DNA of 64,000 nt from Codonopsis lanceolata (lineage: Eukaryota; Streptophyta; Magnoliopsida; Asterales; Campanulaceae), in contig CM028377.1 of assembly GCA_013146195.2 (NCBI GenBank), forward strand, positions 169,363,824-169,427,823. Reading direction: 5' to 3'. This document shows, piece after piece, positions 1-11,867 of the stretch (position 1 is its first letter; each line of letters begins with the position of its first letter). The notes below the pieces were generated by a model. That model was not told the origin of the DNA. It saw only the letters and a program-made list of their open reading frames with translations, and did no database searches. Both the position numbers and the translations under genes were made by a program.

Positions 1-103
1 TTAATTACTTCTCAGTAGTTTTTTGTGATTTAATTTACAATTTGTTACCTAATTAGTTTCCCTATATCTTATTATAGTCTTATGTTTGATAAAAATTTGG
101 CAG

Positions 104-3100
104 ATGTACAAATATGGGGTTGTTCGAACAGATGACCTAGTTCATGACATACAGAACTGGGAGAGGTTTTACTTCAGTGGTCGCCTTCAAAAACCAGTAT
201 GTCTCATCTGAAAGGGTGTCCTTTTCTAATATAGATCTTAAATAAATTTTATGTGCATTATTTTCTACTTGAGATGAATACACAAGGTTGCAGTAGTTGG
301 CACTAGTATATATATTCTTATGATTCGAACCATCACTGACTACAACATCACAACCAATGGCTTAATGTTTTCATATGTTTCCTCTCAGTGAGCGTTTCTT
401 AATCATTCTCTTTGAAATGCCTTTGCATTTTCTTTTCATTGATGAGCATGTGCTCTGAAGAGACCTGACCGAACCCAGCTTGTCCGACATGGCACGGACC
501 TGACACACCGCGTGGCATATGAGCGACCAACTAACTGGCAAAGCCCGTCAAATCCCCCGGACAATACTCGACGCCACTTGAGTCGAAGACCCGAAGACCT
601 AAAGCGACCATCATCACCACCAACCTATTTTCCAGGCAAGCCGACCACCATCATGTCCGCTCTTTAACCCACGGTCGTTGTGACCACCTGGCGATCAAGC
701 CCAGACATGTGGTCACATCCCATTAGTCACCATGAAAGTCCCCTTGACAAGTCACAAACTCTGTTCCACTCACCCACCTTCCGGTACACAAGTACAGGGG
801 ATCATTGTATGGCACCAATGAGAATTCTTCTGCCATTCATATTTATCACCGCGTTGCAGGAAACAAAAACAATACGGTTGCCACCTTGTCCCCACAGCTT
901 GCCTCTTCCTTAGACATGAGCACCAAGCCATGCACAAGCTATGGTCCCATTACCCAGGATAGACTCTCAAGCACTTCATAAACTCTATACTCAGTTCTCA
1001 GCATTGTATTCGGTTCTGGTTCTCATCTTTGTCCAATCACAAAGATAGGAGGCCCTCTTATAAATCGTATACTCACTCTCACATGGAGGGTTTTTGGTTG
1101 GGCCAACCCCCAACCAGCTCACGGTGCTTTCTTCGTTGATCACAGGCATACCAGATCTGGCAACAGTTCATCCCATCTTCATTCATTCAAGCCCAGATAT
1201 CTTATCCAATCATCATGCTCAAAATTCTTCCTACTCTCTTTAATACTTGTATGGTTTATGTTCTGTGACTTCCGTCGTAAGATGTATGAACATTGTGATC
1301 TTATGGATATGGCCTTTCTACTCCATCGCATGATTAATAACTAAGTGTAGAGATCAAGCACAATTTTTTTCTTGTTTCTTAAGTCAATTCCACAAAAAAT
1401 TTCGGTCGTTAGCTTTGGATACCTCTATACTGTTTCGCTGTTAACCTAAGCCTTCAGGCCTCTTACCCCTACACTTGGCCACGCCTCAGATGCTGAGTCG
1501 ATAGCAATTACTGGTTGTAGAGGGTCACAAATTCTTTTTTAACACTTGCAGGTGCGTATAATTGTAGACAATCCGGGCGTTGAAAATGTCAACTCTCTTA
1601 ATTTGAGGGCGGCATCTTCTGCTGCGCTCCTCCTCTTGCCATCCAAATTCACAGAGGTTTGCTTCTTCATCACATTTCAGTCATTAAATATAACGTTGAT
1701 ATACATTTTACTTAATCCTTGTGCAGAAAGATCTGTATGCCAAAATTTGTAGCCTTTCATATATGGGTGACTTACGCATGCTTTTTGCAGAGGATAAAAA
1801 TAAGGTAAGACTGATTGAAGATTATTTCAATTGTTGAGGAATTCTGCCTTATCTATGGATAGCATTTGTCTTTTCTGCGTCTAATACTGTGTTTGTAGAG
1901 TCGTCTGCCTCTGTGTGTGTGTCAGTGTGATACATTTCTCATTGCATTATATCTGGTGTTTTTCCTTGTGGAGTATGGAATTGGTGCCTTATTTCTGGCA
2001 TTACATTCCATTTTTCCTATCAAAAATTGCTTCATATGTTCAAACATTACTTCTTTTTTTTCCTTTTAAGTTACTGTTCTTTATCTCTGTGTGTGTGCCC
2101 AGGTGAATAAGATAGTACAGGGCCAGTTTGAATTATTCAAAACAATGTATAATCCATTGCTACAAGAATATGCAACCAAGGACCTGTTGAGATTCTCCTC
2201 ATCTGGGGATCAGCAAGTGACTATATCTCAGGTCTGTCCAAGTCTTAAGTTTTCTACAATTGAGCTCAGCATTTTCATCTCATTGATTATTAGGATGATC
2301 AAAATTTTATAGTTGAATCTTGTAGAATCATGAAACTGCAATGGACAATATTCGTGAACCACAAAAACTTCGTAGTTCTTACAACTATGGAGACCTAGTT
2401 TATCTACATGATTAGGAGTTGTAGAACATGATCACTTCATGCTATAAATCAGGGAAAAGGGTTCTCCCTTTTGCTTGCTCTTGTCCTTCTTCCGCTGTGG
2501 CAGTCTCAATTTTGAATTTTTGCTTCAACCAATGGTGACGCCACATATAGAGTAAGGGGGACTCCAGACCCCCTCACCCCCCGGGGGATTTGAGAAATCT
2601 GCTAACTAGTTGTACTGTGAATTTGTATCACTTTAGTTCAAGCTTTGATTTTTATTTAAGCTTTGGTTTACACACCAAAAAAGACTTTTCTAAATACATA
2701 CTCATCGATGATTTCTCACTTTTTGGGTATTGTGAATTCCCCCCTCCCCCTCCCTTGCCGAATATTTCTTGCTTTGCCACTGGCTTCAATGCTTGTCAAT
2801 GTGATTACCTATTTTTCAAATGTGTATCCTGTATGCTTCTATTACACTGAACATGCATGTCAGATTATTCAAAAGGATATTTGAATGGTGTATTCATAGT
2901 CAAGATTTAGGGCAAGGAGTCTAATATGTTTGAGCTTTCTCTACACCAGGATTCCAGCTTATCAGCAGCTTCATCCCTTGTTTCCTTTCTTCCCACAACA
3001 ATCAGAAGCCAAATGGGGGAGAGCCTAGGAGAGAAGAAAATAAGGAATCAAACTGGTATGAGCTTCAACTCAAACAGAGTCAATCTATAGAAAGCGCCAA

Positions 3101-3317
3101 CATTAGCAGGATGTTTTTTGATGCAGGTCAAATTGTTAGCAAAGTTGTGATTGGCTCAAAAGAAGCGGCGGCAGAGTGCATACGAAAGGTTTTGAGACAA
3201 AAGGTTACGGTGTCAAGTGCAAGGCAGGCTGTAGCTGGTCTACTGACTGTTGGTGGCGTGCATGGAGTTAAATATCTTGCAAGTAAGATGCGCAAGGCTT
3301 GGAAATCTTGGACTTGA
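104..3317 (+). CDS. TAM41: Mitochondrial phosphatidate cytidylyltransferase (TAM41/Mmp37 family), C-terminal exons
   Basis: Family role: TAM41 makes CDP-diacylglycerol from phosphatidic acid and CTP at the matrix side of the mitochondrial inner membrane, feeding cardiolipin synthesis. Seen: six exons joined by GT-AG introns at 104-196, 1552-1656, 1727-1804, 2103-2231, 2950-3055 and 3127-3317. All phases agree and together they encode the last ~233 residues. Recognisable blocks are KYGVVRTDDL and FYFSGRLQKP in the first exon, VDNPGVENVNSLNLRAA in the second, SYMGDLRMLFAEDKNK in the third, and the basic C-terminus GLLTVGGVHGVKYLASKMRK before TGA 3315-3317. The N-terminal nucleotidyltransferase half lies left of position 1. 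The ATG at 104 is an internal Met of an exon and the ATG at 3111 lies in an intron, so neither is a start. The intron 197-1551 carries a GC-richer insertion. The assignment rests on remembered family sequence and the splice fit; I am confident. Confidence 0.93.
430..1530. mobile_element. Unbounded GC-richer insertion in TAM41 intron
   Basis: This part of the long TAM41 intron is clearly more GC-rich than the introns around it and has LTR-like features: a TATA-like tataaatcgtatactc near 1059 and C-rich stretches. No coding domain, paired LTR or target duplication could be fixed. It may be an old solo LTR or other TE. Short ORFs here (for example at 680-913) have no recognisable domain and are not called. 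Confidence 0.4.
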
Positions 3318-4074
3318 AAACTCTTTCCGTTTTCACTCTCCCTCCATCCTTTACCCTTCTAGGTGGATTTACGTACGCTTGTTATGGCAAACTGCTTCTC
3401 AAACTGTCAGAAGATCAACCAGTTTTCAACTTTCATGCCTAGAATGAGATCTGGGTTGGGACTCATCCGCATTTGCTTTGACCACAGCCAACGTGATCGA
3501 TACATTTCACAAGCTGGAAGCCATAATTTGATTCCCTCGTTAGATATCATCTTGTAGGAGAGGAAGGATTTTCCATGACCTGCCCCCAAGGGGGTAGATG
3601 TGAGAGTTGAGTTTCACATAAACCTTTTTGTCAGTATTACAATGAATTTTTTTTCTTTCTAATATAATCTCACTATTTATTAGTTTGGTAATAAGTAGTG
3701 TGTTTCGCATTTTGTATTTTTATTATTTTAACAATATAATGTTATGGCGCGAAATTGTGATAATTATCTATAATACAATAGAGTCAGTTTATACGTGTAT
3801 AATTGACTTGGGATAAGTAACGGTTAAGATTTATTGTTTTACTTTAATCTTACGGCCGTAATTTCTTCCTCATGTCGCATGTGTGAATGTGACCAGTAAC
3901 CTCTGGCCAGGATTTAATTTAATCTTAACCGTTTGTATTCATTTTACCGTTATGGTTTTACAGTTTTACCGTAATTGTTTTACAGTTAATTCATTTCTAC
4001 ATTATACGTTTCATTTATTCAGTTTCTTTTCTGTTAATGTGCATAACTGAATCAATTTAATTTTAGTCCATTAG
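3318..4074. other. TAM41 3' UTR and AT-rich intergenic DNA
   Basis: The first ~330 bases after the TAM41 stop are mixed composition and plausibly 3' UTR, ending near the T-rich stretch at 3645-3660. I could not fix a single polyadenylation signal. From about 3660 the sequence is AT-rich with no gene. Confidence 0.45.
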
Positions 4075-4870
4075 TAAGTTGATTTTTTTTTTTTTTTAAT
4101 TGTTTTCATAATTAACTTAATCAATTTAATTTTTTTGACTCGCAATTTAGTATAAAAATAATTTTTTTAAAAAAAATTCCTAAGTTTTGTAATTTGAAAT
4201 ATTTGTTTTTTTACTTTTTAACTGTTATCGTAATTAATTTAATCAATTTATTTTTTGAAATTGAATCTCAATTTAATTTATGTCTAAGTTTTAAATATTT
4301 ATATTATATTTTTTTCTTTTTAATTGTTATCGTAATTAACTTAATCAATTTAATTTTTTTCCGGCCCGCAATATCGTATACAAATAATTTTTTTTAAAAA
4401 ATCATTAGTTTTGTAATTTGAAATATTTGTTTTTTTTTTCTTTTTACCTGTTATCATAATTAACTTAGACAAATTATAAGTAAATATATTTATATTTTAC
4501 TTTTTTCTTTTTAATTGTTATTGTAATTAACTTAATCAATTTAATTTTTTTCCGATCCGCAATTTCGTATACAAATATTTTTTTAAAAAAAAAATCGTAA
4601 GTTTTGTAATTTGAAATATTTGTTTTTTGTTCTTTTTAACTGTTATCATAATTAACTTAGACAAATTATAAGTAAATATATTTATATTTATATTTTTTTT
4701 CTTTTTAATTGTTATTGTAATTAATTTAATCAATTTAATTTTTTCTGGCCCGCAATTTCGTATACAAATAATTTTTTTTAAAAAAAATTGTAAGTTTTGT
4801 AATTTGAAATGTTTGTTTTTTTAAACTGTTATCATAATTAACTTTGACAAATTATAAGTAAATATTAATT
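4075..4870. repeat. AT-rich tandem array, ~190-226 bp unit, about four copies
   Basis: The marker cgcaatttcgtatacaaat recurs in variant forms near 4141, 4367, 4558 and 4751, spaced about 226, 191 and 193 bases. Each is followed by a T-run/A-run, then taagttttgtaatttgaaat, then an ctgttatcataattaactta block. The copies have diverged by substitution and run-length change. It is a local satellite-like array just downstream of TAM41. No coding capacity is seen. Confidence 0.8.
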
Positions 4871-5538
4871 TATTTCCACATTATTTGCTTTATTTATTGA
4901 TAAATTTCCAAACTGACGCTGTGCCATCGGCACTGACAAGAATATTAGTTATTTTCTATTACAAGATGGTTATTCTACCTTATCCTAACAAATTAAACTT
5001 TCTATGTACATCAATATATTACAATATTACAAGACTGTAGAGAACCAATGCTTCTAAAATTTAAACCTATAAAGAAAAAAATATTAGACATTGAAAGGAT
5101 AAAGATTTCAAAGACAGAGACATAATCATGCCAATTAATAATTTCAAAAATACTACCTTAAAAAAAGGAACTTTGGAATATTTTGTGATTATTGAGAAAG
5201 AAAACTTTTTCCTGTTTCTAAGTTGGTGTATATTTGTAGCTTTTTTATTAAATCTTTTAAGGAAATTGACTTTTGAAACAGTTTAGTAACACATGTACAC
5301 TAGTAGTCTAGTACCCTTAATATAACAACTAAAGTTTATTGGACATGATACTTCATCCGTTTTAAGTAAAAAAGTTCATTATTTTATTTTGGATATTTTC
5401 TTTAAAAAATTTATTTTTAAAAATTAAAGCATAAAAATATTATTTTATTACTAATTAACTACTAAAAGTGCTATTTTTAAAAAGTTTTAATTTTCAAACC
5501 CCAAACGGATAGAGTATATATCAAAGGTGAAATTAGTA
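4871..5538. other. AT-rich intergenic stretch, no gene seen
   Basis: The sequence is AT-rich with a few weak repeats. No ORF with a recognisable domain, RNA gene or clear transposon terminus was found. Confidence 0.5.
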
Positions 5539-6275
5539 GGCAAAACACAAATGGGCCACCCAGTTTTCCAATTTTTTTGCAATTCGGCCACTGAAAGTTT
5601 GAAATATCTATTTTGGCCATCCAACTTTAGTCATGTTGCAAGCGAGCTCATTTTTTAGATGACGTTAGATTTAACCGTTTAATTTAAAACAAATATCTAT
5701 TTTGCCCTTTTGAATACATTATTTTGTCTATTAGAAATCTAAAGGGTCAAACTATAAATAATAGAATTTTGGGGTTACATGTTTGGGTCAACAATGTTCA
5801 TCCTCATCTTCTCTAATCAAGGGGAAAAAATAAATTCAAAAATAAAATTAAAAAATTTAGAGAATGATAGAGTGCTTTTTCAAGTGGTTACACATTTGGT
5901 CATACAAACAAAACCCAAATATTCTTTCCCCTTTATCCCAAACAAAACCCAGATATTCCTCCTCATTATATTCATCCTCACTATCTCTTCACCGAATCCA
6001 TTTCACCCCACCTCTTTCAATCCCCCATCATTTCTCTGCCACTCACCACCACTATTCCTAACCCCCCTTTCCTTAAATCACGTTACCTGTAGTACTATGA
6101 CATCTTCTTCTTTCCTTGGATTCCATCTCTCTTCTAAACCCTTTGTTCAAATCATCCTTAAAACAAGTCACTTGACTAAAGATGAAGATGAAGGTGGAGG
6201 TGTTGACTGAAGATGAAGATGAAGATGTTGATCGGAGAAGAGATGGCGTGATTGTGTATGGAGTAGGACCTTTTA

Positions 6276-6534
6276 CTCCCTCCGTCCCTAAATTATCTTC
6301 TTCATTTCCTTTTTCATCCGTCCCAAAATAATTGTCCAGTTTGAAACTTACCTTTTTAAAACATTACTTTTACCACTTTACCCTTACTTTTTCACTCTAT
6401 TTTAATTATGAACCACATACACATGGGCTTTAAAGGAAATTACACATTAAACTAATATAAATAATCAAGTCAATTGTGTTTTTCTTAAACTGTGCGCCGG
6501 GTCAACTAGGACGATTATTTAGGGACGGAGGGAG
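6276..6534. mobile_element. Stowaway-type MITE (Tc1/mariner), nested in MULE
   Basis: Termini CTCCCTCCGTCCC and GGGACGGAGGGAG are perfect inverted repeats flanked by TA on both sides (6274-6275, 6535-6536), as expected for Tc1/mariner MITEs. A closely related copy sits at 55525-55782 in this window. It is non-coding. Confidence 0.92.
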
Positions 6535-6957
6535 TATATTATACTTCTGATATTCAAGATCAGAGGGAGACAGCAGGACTGAAGACGATGACTATGACGG
6601 ATTTGGGGGAGGGGCACTGTAGAAGAAATAGAGAATCGAAGAGGGAGCTTGTGGGGAGATTGCCATGACCAGATCTGGCCAGAAGCGAAGAAGGAAGGCC
6701 GGTGCTTTTGTTGGCATCAGCAATGGAAAATGGCGGCTGAAAGGAGGTCATGCTGGAACAGGGGCGGCTGGACTGAAATTGAAGAATGATTCGCAGGCGA
6801 TGGAGAATTTGACTGTCGGGTTTGAGGGAATGGTTTGCTTGGTCGGCATGGAAAGAGATAGAGGAGGCGAAGCTCTGTCCGAATATGGGAAAGTGATCTC
6901 GGGGTTGAGGGAATGTTGCTGGGTTTGTTGGAGAGGGATAAACTGAGAAGGATGCCG

Positions 6958-6960
<3 letters not shown>

Positions 6961-6990
<30 letters not shown>
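6961..6990. repeat. (GA)15 microsatellite
   Basis: Thirty bases of uninterrupted GA dinucleotide inside the MULE interior. Confidence 0.97.
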
Positions 6991-6993
<3 letters not shown>

Positions 6994-7710
6994 TAGTAGG
7001 GGCTGCGGGTGGTAACATCTTCATCTTCCTCGAATTTTTTTGAATTTATTTTTTCTGGGTTCTAGGATTTTTTTTCCATGAAGATGAACATTGTTGACCC
7101 AAATATGTAACCCCAAAGTTCTATTATTTACGGCTTGATCCCTTTTTAATTATATTTGTTTTTTCTTTTTGTTTGTGTTTTCATTTAGACCCTTTTAGAT
7201 TTCTAATAGACAAAAAATTGTATTCAGAAGGGCAAAATAGAGATTTGTCTTAAACTTAATGGTTAAATCTGGACTCGATTACAACAAGACTAAAGTTGGA
7301 TGGCCAAAATAGATGTTTCAAACTTTCGGTGGCCGAATTGTAATAAGTGGGAAAGTTGGGTGGTCCATCTATTTGTTTTGCCTAAAGACTTTTACTACTA
7401 ACATCATTTCTTAACCAATGTTGGATAATATTATTATATTGACATTGAGTGAGTACTTTACTCTAATGACCCACTTCTAACACCATATTTTACGCTTTGA
7501 TATCTTATTAATTCAAAACTCGATTTGTACAAATAAATATATCATTTTGATGTTTTCACCGAGTAGAATACATTTGCACAAATACCTTTGTCAACAAACA
7601 AATGACACGTAAAGAAATTTGTGCCTCAAGTTTCACAATTTCTTTCACTAAAAACACTAATTTTTCAACAAGTATTAGGTGAGCACTTTAATGATTTTTA
7701 ATATATATAT

Positions 7711-7765
7711 ATACTAGATTCTGTGCCCGTGCCTATGACACGGCGCCAGTATTGGACGATGTCAG
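7711..7765 (+). mobile_element. Helitron 5'-terminus-like sequence
   Basis: The segment ctagattctgtgcccgtgcc followed by tatgacacggcgccagta closely matches the left end of the better-defined Helitron at 35720, which reads ctagattttgtgtccgtact then tatgacacggtgtcagta. The leading bases are degraded here (an AT microsatellite abuts it). It is probably the left end of an old Helitron reaching toward the helicase relics at 10.2-11.4 kb. Confidence 0.6.
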
Positions 7766-8209
7766 TATAAGATGGTGTTAGTATTCAAATAAATTAATAT
7801 AATAAATAATTTAAAATTAACATATCTTGGTAACCAATTAAAATAATATGATTATCCATAGTAGAATAAAAATCTAAAGTTACTTTGATATTTTTTTAGG
7901 AAAACATGGGCGGTACCCTGCTATATATATATATTTTTGACTTTTGACTTTAGTGGTCATACATATGAGGTAGGTCCAAGAACGGAACAGGTAATGCAGT
8001 GGCCATCAATTACAAGAAAAAGTGGCATTAGTTATGATAAGAATATATATAAAAAAAGGGGTTATTCACTTCTTTCGAACTATTTTCATGATTATTTCAT
8101 AGTTTTATCATTTGAAAATTTATGACTTTAAAACTATTTAACTATTTATATTGATAAATTTTCAAAATATGTATTAAAAATCAAAATTATATATTTTATA
8201 ATGTTTATT

Positions 8210-8414
8210 GGGCTTAACGGGCCTGATTAAATAAATTGTGTTTTTTTTGCTTATCGTGTTGTGCCGTGCTTTTCGTGTTTTTATCGTGTAGTGTTCGAGT
8301 TTTAATATTAGGCACGATAAGCTTATCGTGCGGTGTTTGTGTTTGTGCTTATCGTGTCATGTTGTTATCGTGCCGGCCCGATAATAGCCAAGCACGACCG
8401 ATTTGCCACCCCTA
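8210..8414. mobile_element. hAT-type MITE fragment (right end)
   Basis: The block is rich in the repeated motif cttatcgtg/cgataagc and ends ...ttgccacccccta-like (GCCACCCCTA at 8405-8414), the complement of the TAGGGGTGGCAAA terminus common to plant hAT MITEs. I could not find the matching left end. Confidence 0.55.
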
Positions 8415-10250
8415 ATGAAAACATTGGAAGTTGAAACACTTTGTTTTGTTACTTTTTTTTTTTAGTTTATACTAAATATTTAATATAATTAGATAAGTTG
8501 ACTTGAATATATTAATACATTTTTAGAAACTTTGAATACACTCAAACTGCTAGTATTCACAACACAATTCATAATATCATGTTGGACATTTTATTTTATA
8601 TCACATCTATATAAAGTTTGTGGATGTTCTTTGCGGATGTTCAACCAATCTAGACATTTTGAACCCAATTTTTTTACTGCAACTATTATGAATTTCATAT
8701 TATCCGTCCTAAGAGACATCCACAACAAAGATTCAATTAGATTCTCAAAGTCAGAGTTGTAAGGTCCCAGCTGAAATAAACAACGAAGTAATTGACATAG
8801 TCGAACTATAAAGTTATATATTTTTGCTAAGCATGAAAAATGGTTAAATAACAAAAATTAAGAAATGTAACAAAAAATAAATCAGTTTAGATAAATTCAA
8901 ATCTCAGAATTTCAGCTCTGCATTCTTTTCAAAATAACCTTGAGAAATATATTTAAAAAATTAGAATATAACATATCTCAGATAGTAAAATAAAATGTTT
9001 ATCATTAAACAATGTTTTTACTAAATATTTGACTTTATTTTATAAATTGAAATCTCAAATTATTAGATCTGTATTTTTTTTTTCAAAAAAACTTTAAAAG
9101 TTGTACAACAAAATAAAAGGTAAAACAAAATGATAGAGACTCAATTTTCAACTCTATGAAAAATTAAAAAGATTTGAATAATCTAGGAAGAGAGATCATT
9201 AGGATTTCTAACCGAATGTTAGGTGGATGAAATTTTAAAGTGAAAAAATAGACGTCAAGTGAAGGATTCTAGATGAAGAGTTCTAAATAAAGATTTGCAT
9301 TTTTTAGATGGCGGATGTTGAATTTGATTATGTATTGAGGAGGTGTATTTTATACTAAGAGTAATTCTCCAATAAGACTGTCTTACAGATCTTAATTCGT
9401 GAGACAGAGTCACACTCTCTCACAACGCAACCCACCAACACACGATGTGTCAGGTCAACGTGATACGTTTTACATAAAATACACGTAATACCATATTTTC
9501 TAAGTTTTTGTCTTATTAATAGGTTAAAAGAGACAACTTACATGTCATAGGGGTTAAGGGCGGATGTAAGATTTTAATGGACTGAGTTTCATATATAGTA
9601 GGCCTTCAAAAGAGTGGTTTTTTTTTTTAAATTTCTCATTTCAGAAATGGGATAAGAAAATAATATTGTGTCTGAATAATTTTGTTGAAATCTTTTGAAA
9701 TAGATATATTAAAGTCTTTTGAATTATTTAGTTCATATGAAAATAATGGTATGACTGGATGATTCTTTGGTGTTTGTTTCTTTAATTTAATAATTTTATA
9801 TAAATTATGTTGCTGAAAATGTTGCTTCACATCAGTATAATATTTGAGGTTCTAATAAAAATTTATTGCATCCTACTTCAGTTCTTCCTTTATCAATATC
9901 ACAAATGGTAAGATATATTATACTATTTTAAAAGTAAATCTTATCAAAAAATTTATTTATATATATTTAAAATATTACATATTTTTTTCCAGCTGCTACA
10001 TAAGTACACAATACAAAAAAGAACAATTTCTATACCTACTCACCTTTCACAAGTTCAAGTATCTCTCTTATTCTTGATTCAACAAATCATGGAGCATGTT
10101 CCAATCCTACTGTCATTTCGAACAAGAAAAAACGTTTAAATAGATCTCTCTCACTTACTCAATGTAAAGTTTTGTTATAAATTTTGGAATACTTCTTTAT
10201 ATACAACATTATCATTGGACATGTACGGCTATTACGACTATCACATAACA
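8415..10250. other. AT-rich relic DNA, no gene seen
   Basis: No gene found. At 9385-9500 there is a MITE-like relic (gactgtcttacagatcttaa) resembling 16385-16520. Segments near 10180-10250 (tttggaatacttctttat, acatgtacggctatta) match the subterminal region of the minus-strand Helitron at 17513-17770, so part of this stretch is likely Helitron-derived. Confidence 0.5.
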
Positions 10251-10469
10251 TTATTCGAAGGCCATTAGGATCAGTAACTCTAGACAAAGTGACATACATC
10301 TCGCTAGACTAAAAACATGTGTTTTAAAAAAAAGTCCTATATTAGACAATGATTGACCATAACTTTTATTTATAGATATTGCGTAAGACATCATCAGCAG
10401 AAACTGTATTCTTTGGAATTTGAATGAAATTATATGATCAGATGATGTCAGTGACACTTTTGGAATCAA
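10251..10469 (-). pseudogene. Helitron Pif1-type helicase fragment
   Basis: The 72-residue open stretch contains ISFKFQRIQFLLMMSYAIS, then INKSYGQSLSNIGLFFKTHV and FSLARCMSLCLEL. This is the C-terminal helicase signature of plant Helitrons (pattern: FKxxRxQFPxxxxxAMTINKSQGQSL, then GLYLxxPVFxHGQLYVA). Degradation is evident (KSQGQSL has become KSYGQSL and the downstream LYVALSR is altered). It is a relic fragment and not a working gene. It lies head-to-head with a plus-strand helicase fragment beginning about 70 bases away. Confidence 0.8.
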
Positions 10470-10539
10470 AACAGAACCATCAGAATGACTATTTGAAAGA
10501 ACCCGTCATGTTTTTTTGTTAACATGATCACAAATTGTA

Positions 10540-11430
10540 CCATTTATGGATGCATTACAAAGTTTTGACACTTACAAAAAACATGAGGCTACAAGCTCTT
10601 GGCAATGACGAACGCGGTCTCGTGTTGAAGGAATTTTCTAAGTGGATTTGAAGTGTCGGCGACGATACATATGGTGGTGAAAATGACAGTGTTGCCACAA
10701 TATAAGTTCCAAATGATATTTTGGTTAATGCATCAGATAATTTGATCTAATAAATTGTTTAAAGTACATATCCGTCATTTTTGGAGTCTTTTGATAACGT
10801 ATCATATTTCCAAAGAAGAGTTGTACTTGTCCTAACACTTGATATTATTGACACCACAAATGAGTACATGGTTTCTAACAATCACTTAGAATGAGAACTT
10901 ATTTGAGTTCAGATTCTATGAGCAGGGTAAGGAACAACGCAAATTTGTTTGAAGATATTTATTGTACGCAATTTTTGAATAGTATATAGTGTTCAGGATT
11001 GTCTAACCTTGAATTAACATTTAAGGTTGGTGTTTTCGGTAATTTTGTTGAAAAACATTGACCGTGCTGCATGGTTGTACAATTGAACAAGACTAATCAT
11101 TAGTTCATTACCATGCTTGAGAATCACATTGTTGAAGTAGATTTTTTGAATGGAAGCAATGTTGGAGATAAAATATATTTATACCAAGAATGTTATTGTC
11201 TCAATCAGATGTGAGGTTGTCTTTTAAGTTACAGATAAGACAATTTTCATTAGTAGTGTCGTATGACATAAAAATTGATAAAAGTGAAGGTCAATCTCTT
11301 TTGCATGTATGACTCTCATTAAAGAAGTCAGTATCCCCAGTTGTATGTCGCAGTTTTTAGGGTAACAAACCATTCTGATTTGAAGTATTAATATTTGATG
11401 AATATGGAAAGCCAACAAATAGAAGAAAAA
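10540..11430 (+). pseudogene. Helitron Pif1-type helicase relic, plus strand
   Basis: Reading across frames, the plus strand shows KVLTLTKNMRLQALGNDERG (about 10560), an NHIVEVDFLNGSNVGDKIYL-like block (about 11110-11180), RQFSLVVSYDIKIDKSEGQS (about 11240), LYVAVFRVTNHSDLKY (about 11350) and LIFDEYGKPTN near 11390. These are consecutive landmarks of Helitron helicases ending in the usual LYVALSRVT...LKILI...DGKPT segment. Stops and frameshifts are frequent, so it is a decayed copy. It is divergent from the minus-strand fragment at 10251-10469, suggesting two separate Helitron insertions. Confidence 0.75.
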
Positions 11431-11867
11431 AAATTGTGAATAAGGAAAGTTTTCAAAATCTATAATATTGCTAGTAAAATGGTGTATTTTTATTTAAGAG
11501 CATCTACAGTGGTTCTCTTTATTAACACCCTAAAACTTTTTTTTAGAGTTTTTTTACCGCACTTGAGAGCCACAGTGGACACCTATCAATAACCATATCC
11601 CTCAAAAAAGCTAACCGACCCCATAAGTATTGGTTACATATCAGCGCAACCTTCAAAGAAAGCGATGAAAACTCAAGGAAAAAGCGGGTCTTTACACCAA
11701 AAATGTGGCATAATCGCCATGTCTATATTATGTGCCGGAGTGGGAGGGCCTATGAATTAAATAAACTACCCAACTCACTTTGATGATGATATGCTTTCCC
11801 ATTTTCTTCATTTCATTTTCAATTAATTTAGTGTATTTTTTGCACTATCATTTCCTTTTGGGAAAAT

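Larger units (their letters stand above)
5539..7382. mobile_element. Non-autonomous MULE with ~310-bp terminal inverted repeats
   Basis: The left end begins GGCAAAACACAAATGGGCC, and the reverse complement of the right end begins GGCAAAACAAATAGATGG. The arms stay alignable for about 300 bases (5539-5850 and 7030-7382), through ggggttacat(g/a)tttgggtca and caacaatgttcatc. Long TIRs and ~1.8 kb size fit a Mutator-like element, and no transposase is present. A clean 9-bp target duplication was not found, so the exact ends are slightly uncertain. The interior holds a Stowaway MITE, a GA microsatellite and possible captured sequence that I could not identify. Confidence 0.8.

Noticed and set aside
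680..913. 77-codon ORF in the TAM41 intron
   Set aside because: No recognisable domain and it lies inside a presumed transposon within an intron.
3111..3317. Separate small gene starting at ATG 3111
   Set aside because: The ATG lies in the intron before the acceptor at 3126; the rest is the last TAM41 exon.
5779..6210. 143-codon ORF at the MULE left arm
   Set aside because: It starts within the terminal inverted repeat, is low-complexity Pro/Ser/Phe, and matches nothing I know; probably chance in C/T-rich DNA.
6560..7024. 154-codon minus-strand ORF with a Ser-Leu repeat
   Set aside because: The SLSLSLSL stretch is the translated GA microsatellite. No domain; likely a chance ORF in MULE interior.
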